NCBI RefSeq assembly: GCF_024763615.1 | Contig: NC_077223.1 | Span: forward strand, 73,284,627 to 73,348,626 | Origin: Phlebotomus papatasi | Taxonomy: Eukaryota > Arthropoda > Insecta > Diptera > Psychodidae | DNA length: 64,000 bases | Reading direction: 5' to 3' | Shown here: positions 57,148-64,000 of the stretch, piece after piece | How positions within the stretch are numbered: position 1 is the first letter of the stretch | Layout: the number at the start of each line of letters is the position of its first letter | Program-made: the position numbers and the translations under genes | Notes under the pieces: model-generated | Databases searched by the model: none | The model's input: the letters and a program-made list of their open reading frames with translations, nothing else | What the model was told of the DNA's origin: nothing

Positions 57148-60100
57148 GTATTGCGATCGTGCTATAATTCTGAAAAAAAAATTGAAGCTAATTGGGAATT
57201 CGCTAAAACAGCATTAGATCACTCTTTATGTTCCTAAAATCTCTAAATTAAATTAGTTCTTCTATAAAATCATTTTCCAAACTGCTTTAGAGTTGTTTGA
57301 ATATTTAACAAACAATTTTCTTAATATTTTGTTATAGTTTATCGTGATTCTTGCACTCGTTGCCGTGAGTGTTCAAGCTTATCCAGCTGAAGAAGAGCCT
57401 GCAGCACCCGTTGAAATTGTGCGTAAAATTCAAAATAAAATCAATAAAACGCCTGAATGTGGATGAAAATTCAATATGATCATATCGTGATCGTGATCTT
57501 TTGCTCTAATTTTGCAGCATCCGCGAGAAGTTCCCAAGGAAAGTGATGTGGCAGCTGTAGCAGCTGAAGAGGAAGCCAATGAAGGCCTCAATCCTTCTGA
57601 GAGTGCTTGGGGAGGTTGGGGATATGGTGGCTGGGGAGGCGGCTGGAGACGTGGTTGGGGTGGTTGGGGTGGCTGGAGAGGTAAGTTTCTCCCTTGTAAT
57701 CCGATGTTCGTTTCTCTAAAATCACTTGAATATTTTTAATTCACAGGATATGGAGGTTGGGGAGGTCGTGGATATGGATGGGGTAAGTAAAAGATCTTTT
57801 AAATAAAGCATGTAAAATGCATTACAAATCTCTTAAATTCTCTATAAAAAATTAAAATTAATTTATTTGCATTTTGTGTGAAAAACCAATTCAAAGCGAT
57901 CACAATAAAGATATCAAGAAATTAGGTTATTTGCTTAATCAATTTATCTTCAAGTTCAAGTGATCATTGAGAGGTGATCGTACGTAAAATAATCTTTTAT
58001 TTTGATTATTCGATTAGCATATTAATGTTCTTGGGATGTAAACAAGATTTCATGATTTTATTGCATATATATTTGTGAGATCACTCTCTATTTATGATTA
58101 AGGGATAAAACACATTGATCGTGCACTGAGAAAAAAGAGGGTACGATTAACTTTTTTCTTCATAACTTTAATACTTTTTAGGTGTAAAAATATATCAACA
58201 TTTTTTAATGTTAATTTTACACCTTTTTAAGGGTAAAATTAACATGACAAAGGGTTACTTTAACCCCCAATATACCTAAAAAGGGTAATATTTACACCGA
58301 TATTGGATCAATACTGCAGGGTAAATTAACATTTCCGGAATGTTATTTTAACTTTTTCGGATTTCTCTCAGTGTAGAGACAGAAAACTGTGAGCCGGGAC
58401 TCAAACCAGACTTTTGCAAAGTGTTGATTAAGGATTACCTCACGGTTCTTCTGCTTTACTTTTCTTAATATTAATCAATTATGAATTAATTTTTCATTTA
58501 TTTTTGTTAATTTTGTATTGTATTAAGTCAGGCATTTTAGATATACAAACACTGAGAAAGAAAAGAGGGTGTGATTAAGTTTTTTTCCTCATAACTTTAA
58601 CACTTTTTAGGTGTAAAAATATATCAAAATTTTTAATGTTAATTTTACACCTTTTTAAGAGTAAAATTAACAAGAAAAGGGTAAATTTAACCTCAAATAT
58701 ACCTAAAAAGGGTAATATTTACACCGATTTTGGATCAATACTGCAGGGTAAAATTAACATTTCCGGAATGTTATTTTAACTTTTACGGATTTCTCTCAGA
58801 GAAGGATATCAATCGTTAAAGTCCGAAAATTTTGAGCTAGAATACAAACCAAACAGTTAAGAAGATTTAAAATTGGCCTACAAAATATGCTTAATGAGTT
58901 TCTTAATTCTAAAATCTGTACTTGCATTTTCTTTAAGCTTCATTTCTTCAAATCACATATCTTTCTGTTGAACTTTTTAAGAGTTTTATTATACTTAATG
59001 TTCGAACCTAATCGTTTTACTTAAAAGTACGAATTTTTAAGATTCAGAGCTGGTGTGAGTGATATTTGTAGTCAAAGCGATACTGTTTTGATGTCAAAAC
59101 TCGGCACTGAAGTGAATAAGAATCCCTTGTTTAAGGGGTTACATGGGTTTTTCAGGTCAAAAAATAGGACTTTTTTCTAATAATAATTTATTGTGTAGAA
59201 AATATTTTAGAAAACTTTTGGTATGAAAGAGTAACTTTAGAACAAAATTCAAAAGAAATTAGAAAAAATTTGAAAATTCAACCGTTGGTAACTGATTTTC
59301 GGAACCATTCCTTAAAAAACAGACCTTGCGGTATGCAGGATTTCTCACAATACAGTAGGTTTATCTGAAATCAAAAAATGAATATACTCTGTTAGAGGAA
59401 TAGATGGACCCGTGGATGAACGAAGGATTTTTGAAAAAAACAAAATTTGGATTTTGGCAAAAGTTTTTGTAAAAAAGTATCAATTTTACCCTATTTTTCA
59501 ACACATTTCGTAATGTAAAAATGGTTCTGATTAAAGGAAGTGCAAATCCTTCGTTCAAACACTAGATAATACTTCTCAAAATAAGTATGAAAAATTTCAG
59601 AAAGATCGGTTCAGTAGACTCTCAGTAATACTGACTACCGCATTGTAAAACGGTGTTTTGAGAAAAACGCGTTTAAAGTTTTACAACAATATGCGCGCGC
59701 GGACGGAATACATAACTAAAACTGTTCTACCTCCGAGAGTTTTACTCCGATTGACTTGAAATTTTCATAAAATGTTTTTCAAATGTTGTACTATAAAATA
59801 AAAAGATAAAAAAGTGATTTTTTTAGACCTGAGAGACCCATGTAACCCCTTAAGGCAATTCTTAGAAAAATCGTTATTGTAATATAAAACACGCATAGTT
59901 TAGCCAAGACACAAATCTAACCGTTTATTTCATTTTATTTATTTAGTATACACAATGTTCTATTTAAATATCTGGTGGAAACGGATTAAGATCTTTTTTT
60001 CTTCTTTCAATTCTTGTTTGCTACAATAATGTTTTGGGAATATTATGTCGCCTTCTTCAGGTCTACAAAACGTTTTCAACAGTTTGGTTACACTTTTTTA

Positions 60101-61017
60101 AAAAGAATTTAGACATTTTCAAAGGAAACGAAGGAACGTTTTGTAGACCTGATCATATATTCCCGAAACGTTGTAGCGAATAAAAAATAGAAAAAAGCGA
60201 AAGAAGATCTTAATCCGTTTTCACCAGATATTGCACTCCACCGGACAGTACAAAATCGAGTACTATTTTATTTTAACCAACTATGTCAGAATTCGCCAAT
60301 TCGGATAGTTAATTCGGATAGTAAATTTAAGGAAAGCACAAAGACAATAAGGATTTTGACGATCAATGTGATTGTGCCTTAAATCTTAAATCTTATAATA
60401 CTTCTCTTTGAAATTCTTTTAAATCACGTGAAATGAAAACAATATAGAAAAAAAAACACATTTCACTAAGAAAATGTTAGTGATTTATATTTTTCTTTAG
60501 TTTTTTAATGAATATTTACATAAGTTTTTTGATATTTGCAGTATTTGTAAAGTATGTATGTCTAGTATTTAAAATCTTTATGAAATTATTGATTTTTAGT
60601 AAATATTTACGTGATCCCTAGTACAATGCCATATAGCATTATTTTCGTAATATCCACAGAATAAAATTATAAAAATGAAGTTTTAAATACAAATAACATG
60701 ATTCAGTATAACAAGGGCCACGAATTTACTTTTATGGAATAGCTTTAAATGAATTTCTTTCTCTTTTATCTATAAAGAAGAAGAGAGTAAACATTTAAAA
60801 AAAGAGTTAAAAAATTAAGAACAAATTTGAGCAATTATTAAGTGGAATTCTTAAAAATCTCACCTATTACACTCAAAGTTAACTTATCACTGGAGTTGTG
60901 CCCGTATAGCATCAAATAAACAATTAAAAATTTAAAAAAAGTTTAATCAATGAAGTACTTCATTCTTTTTCAGGACGTCGATGGGGCTGGGGCTACCCAC
61001 GATATTACTACTGGTAG
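57139..61017 (+). CDS. Secreted Gly/Trp-rich peptide precursor, 5 exons
   Basis: Coding exons 57139-57147, 57338-57418, 57518-57680, 57747-57782 and 60974-61017 join with consistent phase to 333 nt, giving 110 residues. It opens with MIKFIVILALVAVSVQA, a clear signal peptide, with cleavage likely before YPAEEEP. An acidic propeptide-like region (PAEEEPAAPVEI, then ESDVAAVAAEEEANEG) is followed by a basic Gly/Trp block (GGWGYGGWGGGWRRGWGGW) and ends WGWGYPRYYYW. Acidic pro-region plus Gly-rich basic/aromatic tail is the plan of several insect antimicrobial, cuticle or neuropeptide-like precursors; I cannot say which. The donor of exon 2 is GTGCGT, weaker than the rest but required by frame. 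The last intron is 3.2 kb and full of MITEs. Confidence 0.88.
57338..57418 (+). CDS. Gly/Trp-rich gene exon 2 (signal peptide)
   Basis: 27 codons after TTGTTATAG: hydrophobic FIVILALVAVSVQA, then YPAEEEPAAPVEI. The donor is GTGCGT; the tempting GTAAAA four bases later would shift the frame. Confidence 0.8.
57518..57680 (+). CDS. Gly/Trp-rich gene exon 3
   Basis: This exon carries HPREVPKESDVAAVAAEEE and then GGWGYGGWGGGWRRGW. It is entered after TTTTGCAG and left at AGAG followed by GTAAGT, phase 1. Confidence 0.88.
57747..57782 (+). CDS. Gly/Trp-rich gene exon 4 (36 nt)
   Basis: A micro-exon adding YGGWGGRGYGW between TTCACAG and GTAAGT. Its length is a multiple of three with phase 1 on both sides, so it can be skipped without changing frame. 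Confidence 0.82.
58124..58373 (+). mobile_element. CACTGAG-family MITE, copy g
   Basis: A complete copy from CACTGAGAAAAAAGAGGG to TTTCTCTCAGTG in the last intron of the Gly/Trp-rich gene. Flanking dinucleotides are TG and TA. Confidence 0.8.
58376..58445 (-). repeat. tRNA-like segment beside MITE g
   Basis: On the minus strand CCGTGAGGTAATCC is followed by CTGGTTTGAGTCCCGGCTC, a B-box-like sequence. It is probably a SINE remnant. Confidence 0.3.
58550..58801 (+). mobile_element. CACTGAG-family MITE, copy h
   Basis: This runs from CACTGAGAAAGAAAAGAGGG to TTTCTCTCAGAG, in the same orientation as copy g and only 177 bp away. The last bases of the right end are mutated. Confidence 0.78.
59135..59849. 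mobile_element. TTAA-flanked inverted-repeat element
   Basis: GGGGTTACATGGGTTTTTCAGG at the left and CCTGAGAGACCCATGTAACCCC at the right are inverted repeats directly flanked by TTAA. The TTAA site suggests piggyBac-type mobilisation; length 715 bp, no transposase. Confidence 0.65.
59967..60232. mobile_element. Foldback element, TATCTGGTGGAAACGG ends
   Basis: The left end TATCTGGTGGAAACGGATTAAGATC is mirrored by GATCTTAATCCGTTTTCACCAGATA. Inner segments CAGGTCTACAAAACGTT and AACGTTTTGTAGACCTG are also mirrored. Confidence 0.65.
60974..61017 (+). CDS. Gly/Trp-rich gene exon 5 (last)
   Basis: After TCTTTTTCAG it completes a glycine codon and encodes RRWGWGYPRYYYW, then TAG. The aromatic end (YYYW) is unusual and would form the mature C-terminus. 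Confidence 0.86.
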
Positions 61018-61125
61018 ATAACTTCTCTAAGGAGGAACTTTTCCATTTGCTTCACTAACAAAAACACAAAAAAAACCATTTGCTCTCAATCAACTAAAAC
61101 TTGTACGTTCGAAAAAGTGTGAATC

Positions 61126-61131
61126 AATAAA
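61126..61131 (+). terminator. Polyadenylation signal of the Gly/Trp-rich gene
   Basis: AATAAA lies 109 bases after the stop codon, with no earlier match, so the mRNA should end near 61145-61155. Confidence 0.7.
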
Positions 61132-61409
61132 AATTAATGAAAAACCCCAAAGACGAGTCTAATTTCCCACCATAACTCATTTAATTATCGAGTGGAATTC
61201 TGTCTATTTGGACATTCTCCGCTGCTGACCATGTAGCAGGTCAATGAGGAGACTGCGAAAAAAGATTCTACAAAAAATCATCCAGAGTTTATCTACCTCC
61301 AATTAGCATTTGTGGCCTTTCGTCACACCTCTCCTCCATGGCATTTTTGGGCGATTTCCATAATTTGCGTCATTTGAGTTGATATTTTCATCATTTTACT
61401 ATTTTTTTT

Positions 61410-61616
61410 TATTAAATCTTCACATACACTTTTCTTTTACAATTTACTGATTAGATTTGTAACAATGCTACTTGAGACTTTGTCTCTCTTACACTAAAAT
61501 CGACATAATTTTTTTTTCGTGGGATTCTTGAGGTTCTACATTGTGCTGCATGGATATAAGAATAATTAATCCAAGATTTCAGGTGAGGATGTGACAAACA
61601 TGGTGCGAACAAATCC
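61410..61616 (-). other. Probable 3' UTR of the Gly/His-rich gene
   Basis: The sequence follows the minus-strand stop codon and contains ATTTAATAAAAAA near 61412, a good AATAAA signal. The transcript is convergent with the Gly/Trp-rich gene, about 260 bp apart. Confidence 0.5.
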
Positions 61617-61723
61617 CTATTTTCCATATCCTGGTTTTCCATATCCTCCTCCATGTCCACCGCCAAATCCTCCGCCTCCGCCTCCCCCAAATCCTCCGCC
61701 GTGGCCACCACCGAATCCACCTC
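61617..61723 (-). CDS. Last exon of a Gly/His-rich protein gene
   Basis: After TTTTTTGCAG an open exon encodes 34 residues: repeated GGFGGGHGGG-type units, then YGKPGYGK and TAG. The codon split (phase 1) demands an upstream exon, presumably holding the signal peptide, which I did not find up to 64000. GGGHGGGF repeats occur in insect cuticle proteins and in Gly-rich antimicrobial peptides; the choice is open. Apart from composition there is no sequence kinship with the neighbouring Gly/Trp gene. Confidence 0.72.
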
Positions 61724-61729
61724 CTGCAA

Positions 61730-63540
61730 AAAATAAATTATTACTGTTTAATAAAGTCTTTAAGAAAAAAAACACTGTATTTTATTTTCCTATAAAAGAT
61801 CTGAATAAAGTCCCGCCTCTTAAAATAAAAAAAATGTAGTTTCGCAACTTTATCAATTTCAAAATAAATATTTAATGGTTTTTCTCAAATAAACACCCAT
61901 TCTAATGTGTTGTTTCATTTGGAATCTAAATGACTCGTTATGGTAAACGCGATAAACTAATTTAATGACACTCCTACAGGAGTAGCACTAATTGACCATG
62001 ACCTTCTCCAAATAACACTTTCTCTTTCAATAAAAGCTATCAACAAGTTAATTGAATTTAAAGTAAATGATATCATCTTCTGATCTTCGCGAAATATTCT
62101 ATATGTAGAATTTCAAGCTCAAATCCCCATCATAAAAAGCACATTTCATAACTGATGTTATTCAATTTACGTTCTTTACAATTACCAACTGAAAAAAACT
62201 AAAAATATTATAATTTTGTTGCAAGTAACTTATCGAACGATCTTGTTTACGTCCCTGGCAAGTTGCCTGAAATTTGAAGTCACTTTCTCATACTTCGATT
62301 TAAATTTATATGGGAATTTTTTTGCACTCAGGACCGTTACACTAAAAAACAAAAAAGTGAGAAGTTTTTCCGTATTATAAGATACCTTTCCGTATGGAGG
62401 GATAAATATACTAAATTTTTGTTTAAATAATTTTTTTCCTCGGAGCACTGTGAGGTGAGTCCGGGATCAATTTAGAAAATGGCTTCAAATAGGTCTATAT
62501 AAAAAGGCCAACTTGCCAGGGGATTGATCTTGTTCCTCTGGAAAATTTAATATTTGAGTAACGAAATTGAAATAATTAGTTAGATATAGTAAGGTGGGGT
62601 AACCGGATCGTTTTCCGTAGAGTGCTACTTAAACGCTTGTTTTTGGACTGATGAAATTCTTTTTTACGACTTCTAAATCCATAGAATTATTAATTGTTTC
62701 ATTCAGAAACATAAAATTTAAAAAAATTATCAAAAATATTAAAGAAAATTTATAAAATAATGATAATACTGAAATAAGTCAGCATGCACTAACTGGGTCG
62801 CCTTTTCGCTAATTCACTTTTAATTAAACCTTTGGATTTAAAATACTTTTTTTCTCAAGGAAAAAACAATAAATGTTTTCAATCAACCAGCTATCATTTA
62901 TCGAAAATATCACTGACTAGAAAATTTTTAGTGAAGAACCCAGCTGGCACAAGTTTGAAATGAGTCGATTACAATCACTTATTTAATGGATAAAAATATT
63001 ATTTTTGCTTTTTCTCAAACTTGAATAGTTATATTATGTTACTGTAGTGACTATATTACGGAAATAAAAATAAAAATATTATTTTAAGTGGATTACTCAT
63101 AAACGATGCAGATAGCGAAGCGCCCAGATTAGCACACTTGATTATACGAGACTACGAATTTTCTTTTTTGATAAATTCGAATAGAAGGAAAGTGTGGGCT
63201 GAAATTGTTTTTAGTACAGTCAATAGTACCATTTGAAACCTTCCTTGCTTAATAGAATAGCTTCCTAACTTATTTCTAAAGTCATTTCAAATTTTAATTA
63301 ACTTATTAGAAATCATGAACGAATTACTAGTCAAAGTACAATTTGTCTATGATGCGTCCAACAAACCCGACATAACCCGTCCAAACTTTTGTTAAAAAAG
63401 ACCACTGCTTAAAAAATAAGCTCCATTTCCGCTTTTTTTTAATTGCTTAATGGTGCTATCCCAATGAAAAAATGAGCATGTTTTTAGGACATTACTGTTC
63501 TTAAGTACTAAAAAGACCATGACTGTTCCCACATGTTATT
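61730..63540. other. Gene-free stretch, may hold upstream exons
   Basis: Upstream exon(s) of the Gly/His-rich gene should lie here or beyond the window. I could not identify one with a signal peptide, matching phase and donor. A TATATAAAAAGG TATA-like motif at 62495-62506 reads on the plus strand without a recognised gene. Confidence 0.35.
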
Positions 63541-63546
63541 TCAATT

Positions 63547-63835
63547 AATGTCAGATGGCATTGTGATCGGGTGAAAGCTTGTTGGAAAATGGACAAGATT
63601 AATTTAATGTTTTCACTTTCATATAGTATTTTGTACATTTTCTTTACCATTATAGACAAGATATAAGGTTCTTCTCTTTAAACAAAAACTTCATATTTTC
63701 CCCAGTCTTCGTCGTGTTCCAAAATTACCAAATAATCATGACAGGAACCAACACAAAAGAAAAGTTCAACCGAAATCCAAAATCGAATATTCGCTCCGAG
63801 CTAGCTTTCACCCGATCACAATGTCATCTGACATT
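63547..63835. mobile_element. Foldback MITE, AATGTCAGATGGCATTGTGA ends
   Basis: AATGTCAGATGGCATTGTGATC with GGGTGAAAGCTT at the left is mirrored by AGCTTTCACCCGATCACAA and TGTCATCTGACATT at the right. The arms are about 32 bp with one mismatch; the total is 289 bp. Confidence 0.75.
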
Positions 63836-64000
63836 CAGTCAGTGTGGAGCAACCTATCATGTACGCTTGATAGAATGATGCAGTTGGATGTTCGGGAGAT
63901 GGCAACTTTAACCTCGACCGTGGGTTTTCCTAGGTTTTCCATGCGTTTTCCTGTGAATGCTCAGTGGTCAGTAGTAGTGAAAAGTCGACGAACAGGATTA
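63836..64000. other. GC-richer window edge, possible gene start
   Basis: The last 160 bases are richer in GC than the surroundings and contain GGTCAGTAGTAGTG, an initiator-like motif. It may be the promoter or 5' UTR of a gene continuing outside the window. Confidence 0.25.

Noticed and set aside
61591..61839. Proline-rich plus-strand frame (PPPPNPP)
   Set aside because: It is the antisense image of the Gly-rich minus-strand exon. The splice acceptor and stop context support the Gly-rich reading.

Overview
This window is AT-rich nuclear DNA from an animal. Its exon/intron structure, compact TATA-driven small peptide gene and crowd of short DNA-transposon derivatives suggest an insect. The coronin protein reads like dipteran coronin, so a lower dipteran (midge, sand fly or similar) is my best guess; the species call is inference.

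Layout. 1-1.1 kb: low-complexity AT-rich DNA. 1.1-8.4 kb: a nest of mobile elements, dominated by a complete Ty3/gypsy-type LTR retrotransposon on the minus strand (2234-7349) with a single intact 1382-residue Gag-Pol frame. It sits inside an older inverted-repeat element. 8.7-9.2 kb: a 506-bp foldback. 10.9-33.0 kb, minus strand: the complete coding region of coronin, 7 coding exons summing to 529 codons plus stop. Its introns carry foldback elements, MITEs, a 176-bp tandem array, a Drosophila FB-like element and one short open frame. 34.3-37.1 kb, plus strand: a probable untranslated first exon and a probable terminal coding exon of an unidentified gene, arranged head to head with coronin. 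37-57 kb: gene-poor, with a TA-flanked composite element containing a tandem duplication, a 5'-truncated LINE, MITEs, a solo LTR and tRNA-like fragments. 57.0-61.15 kb, plus: a 5-exon gene for a 110-residue secreted Gly/Trp-rich peptide. 61.4-61.7 kb, minus: the last exon of a convergent Gly/His-rich secreted-type protein gene. 61.7-64 kb: mostly unassigned, with one foldback.

The genes do not form a pathway. Coronin is a housekeeping actin regulator; the two Gly-rich genes look like secreted cuticle- or defence-type products. The most distinctive content is the mobile-element stratigraphy: several insertions can be proved from target-site duplications or from an empty-site comparison. I found no CRISPR array, rRNA gene or convincing intact tRNA gene.
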